Shown here: positions 7,744 to 16,938 of the stretch, piece by piece | Position numbering within the stretch: the first letter of the stretch is position 1 | Layout: each line of letters starts with the position of its first letter | Source: Ruminococcus sp. | GTDB lineage: Bacteria > Bacillota > Clostridia > Oscillospirales > Ruminococcaceae | Assembly: GCA_014799675.1 (NCBI GenBank) | Contig: JAAVHM010000032.1 | Span: 1-35,677, forward strand | DNA: 35,677 nucleotides | Reading direction: 5' to 3' | Notes under the pieces: generated by a model | The model's database searches: none | What the model was told of the DNA's origin: nothing | What the model saw: only the letters and a program-made list of their open reading frames with translations | Position numbers and translations under genes: made by a program

Positions 7744-10143
7744 TTATACTCCGTAAACCTTTCTTGCAACGTCAACCGTGTCCTTTGCGTCCTTTGCGTA
7801 GAAATCCGCGCCGATTTTTTCCGCATATTCGGGTGTGAGAACGGCTCCCCCTACCACAATTTTACAGGGGACGTTGTTGTCATGGAGAAGCTTTACAGTT
7901 TCTTCCATTGAAGCAAGGGTGGTTGTCATCAGCGCGGAAAGTCCCACAAGCTTTACCTCGTGCTTGACGGCGGCTTCAAGGACGTTTTCGGGGGGAACGT
8001 CCCTGCCGAGGTCGATAACGTCGAAGCCGTAATTTTCCAAAAGAACCTTGACAATGTTCTTGCCGATGTCGTGAATGTCGCCTTTTACCGTGGCAAGCAC
8101 CACCTTGCCCTTGCTGACGGACTCGCCGCCGCTTTGCGCCATGTGAGTTTTTATCACGTCAAACGCCGCCTGTGCAACGCTTGCCGCCATGATAAGCTGT
8201 GGCAGGAAAATTTTCCCGCTTTCAAATTCCGCCCCCGCTTTGTCAAGGGCGGGAATAAGCAGATTGTCAACAATTTCCATACTGTCCATAGTTTTAAGCA
8301 ATTCCTCGGTAATTCGTGCGCCCTCGTCCTTTAAACCGTTTGCGATTGCCGACGGCAGGTCGTTCCCCTCGGATTTTGGGGCGGAAGCCGCGCCTGTACT
8401 GCTTACGGAGGTTGTAAAATTGCTTCCCGAATATGCGGCAATGAATTCTGTGGAATTTTTGTCAATATTTGTTAGAAGCTTATACGCCCGCACCGCGCCT
8501 GTCATAAGGGCGGCGTTGGGGTTGATTATGGGCAGGTCGAGACCGTTTGTCAGCGCCATTTGCAGGAAATTGCAGTTCACAAGCTCACGGTTGGGAAGTC
8601 CAAAGGAAATATTTGACACACCGAGGACGGTTTTGAGCCCCAGTTCCGTTTTAACACGGTGAAGCGCATTGACCGTCTCCATGACCGCCGCCTGCTCCGC
8701 GGAAGCCGTCAGCGTGAGGCAGTCAATGAAAACGTCCCGCTTGGGAATGCCCGTTTTTTCGGCGTTTGCAAGGATTTTTTCCGCAATTTCAAAACGTCCC
8801 TCTGCGGTTTTGGGAATTCCTCCCTCGTCAAGGGCAAGTCCCACAACAGCCGCGCCGTACTTTTTCACAAGGGGCAAAATTGCCTCCATGGAAGCCTTTT
8901 CGCCGTTTACCGAGTTGACGATAGGCTTGCCGTTGTAAACCCGCAAAGCCGCTTCCAGAACGTCGGGACGGGTCGAGTCCAGCTGCAAGGGCAAGTCCGT
9001 TACGCCCTGCAAAGCCTTGACAACTTTTACCATCATTTCCTTTTCATCAATGTCGGGCAAGCCAACGTTTACGTCAAGAATGTCCGCGCCCGCGTTTATC
9101 TGCTCGATTGCTTGACCAAGAATGTAGCCGATGTCCTCCGACTTCAAAGCCTCCTTGAAACGCTTTTTGCCCGTTGGATTGATACGCTCGCCGATAATTC
9201 TCGGCTGGTCGATAACCACGGTCTTTGCGGGACTGCACACCGCCGCTTCAAGCTTCGGGGTCTGCCGGACGTACTTCATATCTTTGAGACGGCTCACAAC
9301 CGAGCGTATGAAATCGGGAGTTGTTCCGCAGCAGCCGCCTGCTATTTTTACGCCGTATTTGACAAGATTTGCCATGCTTTCCGCAAAATCTTCGGGGGTA
9401 ACGTCGTACTTGTTGGTGATTGGGTCGGGAAGTCCCGCGTTGGGCTTGACCGCAAGGGGCAGGGTGGTCCATTTGGAAAATTCAGCCACAACAGGTTCAA
9501 GCTCCTTCGGTCCGAGAGAACAGTTCACGCCGATAGCGTCAACGCCCAGACCCTCCATGGTAAGAGCCATTGCGGACACCGAACAGCCTGTGAACGTCCG
9601 CATATTCTGCTCAAAGGTCATAGTGGTTATTATTGGCAGATCGCTGTTTTCCTTTGCCGCAAGGACAGCCGCTTTCAGTTCGTAAAGGTCGGTCATGGTC
9701 TCACAGGCGATAAAGTCAGCGCCCGCGTTTACGGCGGCAACGACTTGCTCCTTGAAAATTTCGTATGCTTCCTCAAAGGTCAGTCCCCCCGTGGGTTCAA
9801 GAAGCTGACCTATGGGACCCATGTCAAGGGCGACCAAAGCCTTGTCCCCGCAGGCTTTTTTAGCAATTCCCACAGCCGCCGAGATTATTTCCGCAACACT
9901 TTTTCCTGTCTTTGCCATTTTGTAACGGTTACAGCCGAAAGTGTTTGCACAAACGATTTGCGAACCCGCGTCCACATAGGCGGAATGTATTTCCTCTATC
10001 CAATCGGGCTTGTCAAAGTTGAGCATTTCGGGAATTCCGCCCATTTCCATGCCTTTTGCCTGAAGCATTGTACCCATTGCGCCGTCCCAGAAAACGAACT
10101 CGTTATCCGCCAGAAGCTTGTAAAACTTTTCCTTTTTATTCAT
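7744..10143 (-). CDS. metH: Cobalamin-dependent methionine synthase without the reactivation domain
   Basis: 799 aa: homocysteine S-methyltransferase (WDGAMGTMLQAKGM, GGCCGT), pterin-binding (IGERINPTG) and B12-binding (GDIHDIGKNIVKVLL) signatures. Confidence 0.96.
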   Translation of the reverse strand: MNKKEKFYKLLADNEFVFWDGAMGTMLQAKGMEMGGIPEMLNFDKPDWIEEIHSAYVDAGSQIVCANTFGCNRYKMAKTGKSVAEIISAAVGIAKKACGDKALVALDMGPIGQLLEPTGGLTFEEAYEIFKEQVVAAVNAGADFIACETMTDLYELKAAVLAAKENSDLPIITTMTFEQNMRTFTGCSVSAMALTMEGLGVDAIGVNCSLGPKELEPVVAEFSKWTTLPLAVKPNAGLPDPITNKYDVTPEDFAESMANLVKYGVKIAGGCCGTTPDFIRSVVSRLKDMKYVRQTPKLEAAVCSPAKTVVIDQPRIIGERINPTGKKRFKEALKSEDIGYILGQAIEQINAGADILDVNVGLPDIDEKEMMVKVVKALQGVTDLPLQLDSTRPDVLEAALRVYNGKPIVNSVNGEKASMEAILPLVKKYGAAVVGLALDEGGIPKTAEGRFEIAEKILANAEKTGIPKRDVFIDCLTLTASAEQAAVMETVNALHRVKTELGLKTVLGVSNISFGLPNRELVNCNFLQMALTNGLDLPIINPNAALMTGAVRAYKLLTNIDKNSTEFIAAYSGSNFTTSVSSTGAASAPKSEGNDLPSAIANGLKDEGARITEELLKTMDSMEIVDNLLIPALDKAGAEFESGKIFLPQLIMAASVAQAAFDVIKTHMAQSGGESVSKGKVVLATVKGDIHDIGKNIVKVLLENYGFDVIDLGRDVPPENVLEAAVKHEVKLVGLSALMTTTLASMEETVKLLHDNNVPCKIVVGGAVLTPEYAEKIGADFYAKDAKDTVDVARKVYGV

Positions 10144-10168
10144 TTTTGTTCTCTCCTATCAAAAAGTT

Positions 10169-10237
10169 TGTAGGGGCGAATCCTGTATTCGCCCGAAAAT
10201 CTATCCATCTCGGGCGGATATGGAATCCGCCCCTACA
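10169..10237. repeat. Palindromic REP/MITE-like element, copy 1
   Basis: TGTAGGGGCGAATCCTGTATTCGCCCG...CGGGCGGATATGGAATCCGCCCCTACA; terminal inverted repeats with two inner hairpins; related to 20692-20768. Confidence 0.85.
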
Positions 10238-10909
10238 TCAACAGCAATGTTCCCCGTTCTTTCTGAAATTGCATTTTTCACGAATTGCACAAGTCCCGCA
10301 GCCGCGGCGTTTTTGGGGGACGGGCTTTTCCGAAATTCCAATAACTGCCGTAACCGATTTTGTTGGGGTAAGCAAGCCGCCGTCCGTCACGCACACGCCA
10401 ACGGTTCGCATGGCATTCACCGCCGCAAGGAAGTCCCCCTGACATTCAAGGGGGAAATCGCCGTACCCGGGGGAGAACCGCCATGTGGTAAATTTTTCCG
10501 CAAACCGTTCCCCTATCTCCTTTTCGGCAATATCGCAGACCTGCTCCACCGCCGCGGAAGCCATAGCGTCGGCAGTGAGAGCCTTTGCCATATCCTCCGC
10601 CTGCACCGTTCGGAGAAGCTTGTCAACGCCGTCGCCGAGGGTCGCGCACAAAAGAACCGCCCCGAAACAGCCGTCCAAGTGGGCGGAAATGTCCCTGCCC
10701 CGCAGGACAAGCTTGTGTCCCGCAAGAGTAACAGTTTCCTCGGAAATGTCCGCAATATCGGCGTATATCCAATGGAATTTCGGATTTGCCGCACTCAAAA
10801 GGCGGCTTTCGCACTCGTCCGCCAGCACAGAAATATTTTCGGGAGGTTCTCCCCGCAGACCCATGTACCGAAAGGCTTCGGCACGGTTTATTTTCGTTAA
10901 TTCTATCAT
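10238..10909 (-). CDS. Stand-alone methionine synthase activation-domain protein
   Basis: 223 aa with RFSPGYGDFPLECQ, a hallmark of the MetH activation domain; adjacent to metH; C-terminal Cys cluster CGTCAIREKCNFRKNGEHCC. Confidence 0.88.
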   Translation of the reverse strand: MIELTKINRAEAFRYMGLRGEPPENISVLADECESRLLSAANPKFHWIYADIADISEETVTLAGHKLVLRGRDISAHLDGCFGAVLLCATLGDGVDKLLRTVQAEDMAKALTADAMASAAVEQVCDIAEKEIGERFAEKFTTWRFSPGYGDFPLECQGDFLAAVNAMRTVGVCVTDGGLLTPTKSVTAVIGISEKPVPQKRRGCGTCAIREKCNFRKNGEHCC

Positions 10910-10954
10910 AGTTAAATCCTTTTATTTGGTTTGGAAATTTATTCAATATGGTCT

Positions 10955-11401
10955 TTATACCTTAAATAATGGTGAGTTTATTTTATCTGTTATTGCTTTG
11001 CTGTAAAATTCCAAAAAATCTTTCTTTTCCCATCCTTTGCCGACCCAGAATTTTTTCCCTTGCTCATTTGTTTTCATTACATTTAGACAAACCCTTGTAA
11101 TGCCCTCTTTCTGCAATGCTTCAACAGCCGCTTCCACTAAAGCTGTTGCAATTCCCCTGCCTCTGTATTCGGGCAAAACAACGGTATGATAAATATATCC
11201 CCTCCTGCCGTCATGTCCGCACAAAATTGCTCCTATTAATTTCTCATCTTCATATGCAACAAAATTCGTGTCAGGATTTCGTTTCAGAAAGCAAGAAATT
11301 CCCTCTTTGGAATCGTCTAAACTGCGCAGACCCATATTAGGTGTATTTTTCCACATTGCAAAAAGATTTTCATAGTCGCTTATTGTCATTACTTTTATCA
11401 T
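10955..11401 (-). CDS. GNAT family N-acetyltransferase
   Basis: 148 aa; HTVVLPEYRGRGIATALVEAAVEAL...NVMKTNEQGKKFWVGKGW. Confidence 0.92.
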   Translation of the reverse strand: MIKVMTISDYENLFAMWKNTPNMGLRSLDDSKEGISCFLKRNPDTNFVAYEDEKLIGAILCGHDGRRGYIYHTVVLPEYRGRGIATALVEAAVEALQKEGITRVCLNVMKTNEQGKKFWVGKGWEKKDFLEFYSKAITDKINSPLFKV

Positions 11402-11423
11402 ATCAAAACCTCAAAATTTTTAT

Positions 11424-11870
11424 TTAAATAATGTCTTTTATCTTGCCGATAACATATTCTGCCCTGCTTTCCAGTTCGGGAAGAGCATTTAGTGGGAAAA
11501 ATTGCAGACAGCGGCTCTCGTCGTCATTTATCCGCAATTCTCCCGACACGCCCACCGCCTTGTACAGAACAATTACAGTATAGGTCTCGTCGCCGTTGGG
11601 GTAACGGAAAAACAGTTCCCCGCCCGACAATACGTCAAGCAGTTCAAAGCGTTCCGCTTTCAGTCCCGCTTCTTCCCATAATTCGCGGGCGGCGGTTTCC
11701 TCAAGACTTTCGCCAAGCTCCATGCCTCCGCCGATAATACCCCATGTATCGGTGTCACTCCGCAAATTCAGGAGTATTTCATTTTTATCATTCAGTACAA
11801 TAATTGTTGCGCCGATATTTATTATCGGCTGATGTCCGATATATTTCCGCAGTTCCGATATGTAGCTCAT
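11424..11870 (-). CDS. NUDIX hydrolase
   Basis: 148 aa; Nudix box GGGMELGESLEETAARELWEEAGL. Confidence 0.93.
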   Translation of the reverse strand: MSYISELRKYIGHQPIINIGATIIVLNDKNEILLNLRSDTDTWGIIGGGMELGESLEETAARELWEEAGLKAERFELLDVLSGGELFFRYPNGDETYTVIVLYKAVGVSGELRINDDESRCLQFFPLNALPELESRAEYVIGKIKDII

Positions 11871-11887
11871 AGTGTCCTCCTTATATG

Positions 11888-12409
11888 CTACAGCACTTTT
11901 TCAAGAAATAAATGTCCGTCATGCTCTATAACTCCGCCAACTTTCATGGAAGCTTCCGCAGCAATTTCAAAGCCTAATTTTTTATAGAGCGACACCGCGG
12001 GAACGTTCTGGCTTCCAGTATCAAGGCGCAGCACTTTGCATGAATTATTTTTCGCCAATTCAACAGCATATTTAACAAGAGCAGAAGCAATTCCTTTCCC
12101 CGCCATGCTCGGACGTACTAAAAGTAAATGAATAACGCATACTTCGTCGTCCGAAAAATCATGTCCCCAAGCAATTCCCGAATATTCTTTCGGCTGAATT
12201 TTATCAACAATTATGCTTCCCGCTATAGCGTTATTTTCTTCATACACATATAACGCGCCGTTTTGAACGGCTTTTACCGCGTCGTTTTTGGTGGGATATA
12301 CGCCTCTTTTGAATACTGTAAACGCCCCGTGTTCGGCTTCATATTTGAAATGCTCGTTGTATGTGTCCTCGACCTGTTCAATGTCGGCAAGGGTTGCTTT
12401 TCTTATCAT
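11888..12409 (-). CDS. GNAT family N-acetyltransferase
   Basis: 173 aa; LLVRPSMAGKGIASALVKYAVELAKN...NVPAVSLYKKLGFE. Confidence 0.92.
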   Translation of the reverse strand: MIRKATLADIEQVEDTYNEHFKYEAEHGAFTVFKRGVYPTKNDAVKAVQNGALYVYEENNAIAGSIIVDKIQPKEYSGIAWGHDFSDDEVCVIHLLLVRPSMAGKGIASALVKYAVELAKNNSCKVLRLDTGSQNVPAVSLYKKLGFEIAAEASMKVGGVIEHDGHLFLEKVL

Positions 12410-12431
12410 AACTATACCTTTTCAAATCACG

Positions 12432-13226
12432 TTATTTTCTGAATATGTCAAGCGAATGGCTTGTAATTCCCAACAAATCCTCCCGTTCGCAAGTTGCAAA
12501 ATGATACTTCAAAAACAATTCAAAGGTATCGTTATCCATATTATCTACTGCATCACGTATAAGCCGCGCGCAGCCGTCGGTCGCGACATAGTGCAGACGT
12601 GTTACGGGAAATGCCGACATAAGGTTGTCAATATCCTCCTTGCGGACAAGCTCGAACAAGTCCTTGGGTTCGGACGTTGCGGCAAATGTAACAGGGTCAA
12701 GCAGTCCGTTTTTAATGTAGTCGGCAACGCTGAACCCGCCCAGTCTGAAGCCCTCGTCAATAAGACTTCCGTCGGAAATAACATACGCGGCAAAAACGAT
12801 ACCGCCCGGCTTCGTCACGCGAATTGCCTCGCTCAAAGCCTGCCGCTTGTCCTCGTCATTGTAAAGATGATACAGCGGACCCAACAGCAGCGTGATGTCG
12901 TACTGATTATCGGGGAAAGCCGACAAGTCCAAAGCGTTGCCCTGGGTAACGGTTATTTTTTCATCGGGCAGGGTGTTTTTGCGGAAAACCTCAATGTTAT
13001 GCTCCACCAGCTCCACTGCGTCAACAGTATAGCCCTGCCGTGCCAGCGTGTGGGAATACCGTCCCGTTGCCGCGCCTATTTCAAGCACACGGTCGCCCTG
13101 ACGTATGTATTTTTCGATATACCGCATAGTTGTGAGAAACTCCACCGTTCCGTGCTTTAAGGTTGACAGACGGCTGTCCTCGTCGTAAGAACTGTAGAAA
13201 TCTATCAAATACTGATTTGTTTCCAT
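12432..13226 (-). CDS. Class I SAM-dependent methyltransferase, tandem paralog A
   Basis: 264 aa; VLEIGAATGRYSHTLARQGYTVDAVELVEHNIE; near-identical in long stretches to 13253-14044. Confidence 0.92.
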   Translation of the reverse strand: METNQYLIDFYSSYDEDSRLSTLKHGTVEFLTTMRYIEKYIRQGDRVLEIGAATGRYSHTLARQGYTVDAVELVEHNIEVFRKNTLPDEKITVTQGNALDLSAFPDNQYDITLLLGPLYHLYNDEDKRQALSEAIRVTKPGGIVFAAYVISDGSLIDEGFRLGGFSVADYIKNGLLDPVTFAATSEPKDLFELVRKEDIDNLMSAFPVTRLHYVATDGCARLIRDAVDNMDNDTFELFLKYHFATCEREDLLGITSHSLDIFRK

Positions 13227-13252
13227 AATGTGCCTCCTTAGTAAATTTCCAT

Positions 13253-14044
13253 TTATTTTCTGAATATGTCAAGCGAATGTGTTGTAATTCCCAACAAATC
13301 CTCCCGTTCGCAAGTTGCAAAATGATACCTCAAATACAAGTCAAATGTATCGTTGTCCATGTTATCTATTGCGTCATTCAAAATCGGAGCGCAGCCGTCG
13401 GTTGCAACATAGTGCAGTCGGGTCGTGGGAAACGCCGTCATAAGCTTGTCAATTTTCTCCTTGCGGACAAGCTCGAACAAGTCCTTGGGTTCTGACGTTG
13501 TCTCAAATGTGACAGGGTCAAGCGACCCGTTTTTAATGTAATCGGCAACGCTGTGTTTTCCCTGACGGAAATCATTGAAAAGACAGCCGTCAGATATAAC
13601 ATATGCGGCAAAAATAATACCGCCCTGCTTTGTCACACGAATTGCCTCGCTCAAAGCCTGCCGCTTGTCCTCGTCATTATAAAGATGATACAGCGGACCC
13701 AACAGCAGCGTGATGTCGTACTGATTATCGGGGAAAGCCGACAAATCCAAAGCGTTGCCCTGGATAACGGTTATTTTTTCGTCGGGCAGGGTGTTCTTGC
13801 GGAAAACCTCAATGTTATGCTCCACCAGCTCCACCGCGTCAACAGTGTAGCCCTGCCGTGCCAGCGTGTGGGAATACCGTCCCGTTGCCGCGCCTATTTC
13901 AAGCACACGGTCGCCCTGACGTATGTATTTTTCGATATACCGCATAGTTGTGAGGAACTCCACCGTTCCGTGCTTTGAATCCGCCAGACGGCTGTCCTCG
14001 TCGATAGAATTGTAGAAGTCTATCACGTACTGATTTGTTTCCAT
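13253..14044 (-). CDS. Class I SAM-dependent methyltransferase, tandem paralog B
   Basis: 263 aa; same motifs as the neighbouring paralog. Confidence 0.92.
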   Translation of the reverse strand: METNQYVIDFYNSIDEDSRLADSKHGTVEFLTTMRYIEKYIRQGDRVLEIGAATGRYSHTLARQGYTVDAVELVEHNIEVFRKNTLPDEKITVIQGNALDLSAFPDNQYDITLLLGPLYHLYNDEDKRQALSEAIRVTKQGGIIFAAYVISDGCLFNDFRQGKHSVADYIKNGSLDPVTFETTSEPKDLFELVRKEKIDKLMTAFPTTRLHYVATDGCAPILNDAIDNMDNDTFDLYLRYHFATCEREDLLGITTHSLDIFRK

Positions 14045-14070
14045 AATGTACCTCCTAAGAAATTATAATA

Positions 14071-14099
14071 ATTATATCATTATAATGTGTAATTTTCAA
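14071..14099 (-). promoter_or_regulatory. Sigma-A-type promoter upstream of methyltransferase paralog B
   Basis: Minus strand TTGAAA-17 nt-TATAAT. Confidence 0.65.
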
Positions 14100-14121
14100 C
14101 TGTTTTCCTATACTCTATGAA

Positions 14122-14676
14122 TTATTTAAAATCGTCTCTGATATAACCGTAAATATTATAAGTGCAGTATCTGCTTCCCATTTTTCCGTTCCTGATACAG
14201 CCCTCGTGTGTAAAACCGCATTTTTTCAGGACAGCGTTTGACGCGGCATTCTCTATGTCAGCCTCTGCGTTCAGCCTGTCTATTTGGGTTTCCGAAAAAA
14301 TGAACTTTGTGACGCGCTTTAAAGCTTCGGTGCAAATACCTTTGTTCCAGAAATCAGGGTCTAATCTGTAGCCCACATTGCCAAGCCTGTCATTTTCCAC
14401 GTCAAAAACTTCTATCATTCCAATTACCTTGCCGTTTTCCTTGTTTACGATACCCCATATAAAATCGTGAGAGGGCTTGCGCTTAACGTGCGGGCGCGGG
14501 TCGATAAACAAAAGCTCTGGATTTTTTTCTCCCTTGCCTGCGGGACGTCCCCAATATTTGTAAACAATATCCAGTCCAAACCATTTGCGCAGGTCGTCGG
14601 CGTCGTTCGCCGTCAGCTTCCTGAGAAAAAGCCTCTCAGTTTCAAGCGTTGGTATCCACAAACATTCTCTAATCAT
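14122..14676 (-). CDS. RimJ/RimL-type GNAT acetyltransferase
   Basis: 184 aa; LETERLFLRKLTANDADDLRKWFG...GNVGYRLDPDFWNKGICTEALKRVTKFIF. Confidence 0.92.
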   Translation of the reverse strand: MIRECLWIPTLETERLFLRKLTANDADDLRKWFGLDIVYKYWGRPAGKGEKNPELLFIDPRPHVKRKPSHDFIWGIVNKENGKVIGMIEVFDVENDRLGNVGYRLDPDFWNKGICTEALKRVTKFIFSETQIDRLNAEADIENAASNAVLKKCGFTHEGCIRNGKMGSRYCTYNIYGYIRDDFK

Positions 14677-14701
14677 AAAGCTTTCCTCCTAATTTTATCT
14701 C

Positions 14702-15196
14702 TCACCTAAGCTCTTTATAATACGGACAAATATCCTCATAATGCCCGTCCTTCATTCGGAAGCCCTTGGGGATAGTCCCCAACTGCGTAAACCCAAGACG
14801 CTCGTAAAGATTTCTTGCGTGGGTGTTGGTTGCCACAACCGCATTGAATTGAAGCACCCTGAACCCGCACCGTTTTCCCTGAACAAGACAGTCCTCCACA
14901 AGCTTTCTGCCGATATGATAGCCGCGGAAGCCCTTTTTCACCGCATAGCTTGCGTTGCAGATATGACCGCACCGTCCCACATTGTTTGGGTGGAGAATGT
15001 ACAGACCCAGAACCTCCTGCCTGTCAATATCGAAAGCAACTCCGCAGTAGCTCTGCTCCCTGAAAAAGTTTGCGCCCGTGACCTCGTTCAGAAGCTCCTC
15101 CTGCGGGAAAGCTATGCCCTCCTCTACGATCTCGTTCCAGATCTCTATCATTTCGGGCAGATATTTTCCTATGTAAGTTCTTATTTCGATTTGCAT
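14702..15196 (-). CDS. GNAT family N-acetyltransferase
   Basis: 164 aa; YAVKKGFRGYHIGRKLVEDCLVQGKRCGFRVLQFNAVVATNTHARNLYERLGF. Confidence 0.92.
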   Translation of the reverse strand: MQIEIRTYIGKYLPEMIEIWNEIVEEGIAFPQEELLNEVTGANFFREQSYCGVAFDIDRQEVLGLYILHPNNVGRCGHICNASYAVKKGFRGYHIGRKLVEDCLVQGKRCGFRVLQFNAVVATNTHARNLYERLGFTQLGTIPKGFRMKDGHYEDICPYYKELR

Positions 15197-15226
15197 AAAT
15201 GTTTCCTCCTGTTATTTCATTAATTT

Positions 15227-15838
15227 TCAATCTTTAAACTCAAATATTTTTGTAAATTTCAATCCTGTTATGTTGTTTTCTTCAATGAAATCTTTAAATT
15301 CATCATCACAATACCAATCTATAAACATACGACTTTTACCATTGTTATACATTAATCTGAAAAGATGATGTCCCTTAGTTTTTTCCAAAAAGACATAACG
15401 GCGAATTTTATATATTCCTTTACTTTTATCGTCGGAAAGATATTTGATTTCTGTATTTTCCATATCAAGATAGTCCGATAATTCAAGGTAAACAAGTGGT
15501 ATTATTATGTAATATTTTTCGTTTGGCAAATCCTCTAAAATTATAGAAAAGAAACGGAACAATTCACTATACTTGTTTTCAATCAAGCACTTGGATTTTT
15601 CGTTCACAAGCATTGTTACGTCACCTTTCATTATATCAGCAGGACGCAGTTTTCGGTATCCTCTTCTGCCCTTGTCTTTATTATAAAAAACAGTTTTTTC
15701 GGGCAATATTTCAGATAGTTTATCTTCATCTTCATTTGAGAACAGCGTTATAAAATCTAAGCTGTCGATTTTCTCAGTAGCCTTAAAAATGCACCACCAA
15801 TAATTGTTTACATCAGGATATGCATGCCATATGTTCAT
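15227..15838 (-). CDS. Hypothetical protein
   Basis: 203 aa ORF overlapping the upstream gene by 4 nt (ATGA). Confidence 0.75.
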   Translation of the reverse strand: MNIWHAYPDVNNYWWCIFKATEKIDSLDFITLFSNEDEDKLSEILPEKTVFYNKDKGRRGYRKLRPADIMKGDVTMLVNEKSKCLIENKYSELFRFFSIILEDLPNEKYYIIIPLVYLELSDYLDMENTEIKYLSDDKSKGIYKIRRYVFLEKTKGHHLFRLMYNNGKSRMFIDWYCDDEFKDFIEENNITGLKFTKIFEFKD

Positions 15839-16299
15839 AAAACGTCCTCCTTACAGCTTCGCTCGGAAAGATATTTTTTTATTTCCCCCGCAGTCAGTTT
15901 CCTGACCTCGGTGTTAGGATACTCTTTGTACTCCCCCACCTCAAACAGCGGGGTCATTTTTTCGCAGGACTTGTCCGTATTCTTTTTCAAAAAAGCGTTC
16001 AAATCGGAAATATCCGCAAAAATCTTGTAAGACTTCCTGCCGCCTTTGCCTGTTATTTCGTATATCCCGCAGGACTTTTTCATTGTAAAGTCCGCCGTCC
16101 GCAGATAAAGCATTGCAGTTTCAAGAGACTTGAACGGGAAATTCCACCTCTGCAAGCCTCGGACTTTATCCCTCTCAATGCAGATACACCTGCCGCAAGT
16201 CCCGCATATATACTGGGTGTGGTTTTTAAGGCAGTCCTCCGCTTTCAGTAAAGGGGTTATCCTGCTTTTTTCCGAATAACATTCGGGACACATTTTCAT
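15835..16299 (-). CDS. Zinc-ribbon-like hypothetical protein
   Basis: 154 aa; CPEC...CGTCGRCIC cysteine pattern; 4-nt ATGA overlap with the upstream methyltransferase gene. Confidence 0.75.
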   Translation of the reverse strand: MKMCPECYSEKSRITPLLKAEDCLKNHTQYICGTCGRCICIERDKVRGLQRWNFPFKSLETAMLYLRTADFTMKKSCGIYEITGKGGRKSYKIFADISDLNAFLKKNTDKSCEKMTPLFEVGEYKEYPNTEVRKLTAGEIKKYLSERSCKEDVL

Positions 16300-16907
16300 A
16301 CACCTCTTTGCTTTTTCCGCAATTTCTTTGACAATTTATTTACAGGCTTTTCCTTTTTCTGTAACCTTTCCCCGCGCTTTTCCGAAATAAAAACATAGTA
16401 CCCGTCAATTTCCCGTACCCTTACCCCGCCGAAAACGGAGGTAAGCTTGTTCCTGTACCAGTCAAGGCGTTTGGTAACCATAACCATTTTTCCGCCAACA
16501 GCCAATTTTTTGAAACCCACCTCAATAAAACGCTTCGGCACGGAAAAATCCGCATGATACGGCGGGTTTGACAGTATCAAGGTGAAGCCGTTGTCCTGTA
16601 TTTCGGAAAAACCGTCGCTTATTTTAATTTCTATGTTCGGCACGCCGTTCAGCTCCGCGTTGATTTTCGCCTGCTTCACGGCGGCTTCGGAAATATCGCA
16701 CATGGCAACATTTTCCTGACCTATCAGCTTTGCCGCAAGAATTCCCACAACGCCGTATCCGCAGCCCATGTCCAACACTTTATCGCTCGGTAAAAAATCC
16801 ACAGCGGACAGCATAGCCAACGTCCCAACGTCAATGTTATTGGGAGAAAAGTTGGACGGGTCTGTTTCAAACTTCAGGCTCACATTTTTTATTTCTGCTG
16901 AAATCAT
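16296..16907 (-). CDS. RsmC-like class I methyltransferase
   Basis: 203 aa; VLDMGCGYGVVGILAAKL and NPPYH motifs. Confidence 0.9.
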   Translation of the reverse strand: MISAEIKNVSLKFETDPSNFSPNNIDVGTLAMLSAVDFLPSDKVLDMGCGYGVVGILAAKLIGQENVAMCDISEAAVKQAKINAELNGVPNIEIKISDGFSEIQDNGFTLILSNPPYHADFSVPKRFIEVGFKKLAVGGKMVMVTKRLDWYRNKLTSVFGGVRVREIDGYYVFISEKRGERLQKKEKPVNKLSKKLRKKQRGV

Positions 16908-16938
16908 TTTATCCTTTTCCCTCCGAAAGCGTGTATTC

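Noticed and set aside
8659-10173. 504-aa plus-strand ORF opposite metH
   Set aside because: Antisense open frame of metH; composition typical of shadow ORFs in genes of this codon usage.
10140-10240. Cobalamin or SAM riboswitch upstream of metH
   Set aside because: The space is occupied by the palindromic repeat; no B12-box or S-box motif recognised.
15227-15838. Polymorphic-toxin immunity protein (Imm11/DUF1629-like)
   Set aside because: Only a vague compositional resemblance; no toxin gene adjacent; left as hypothetical.
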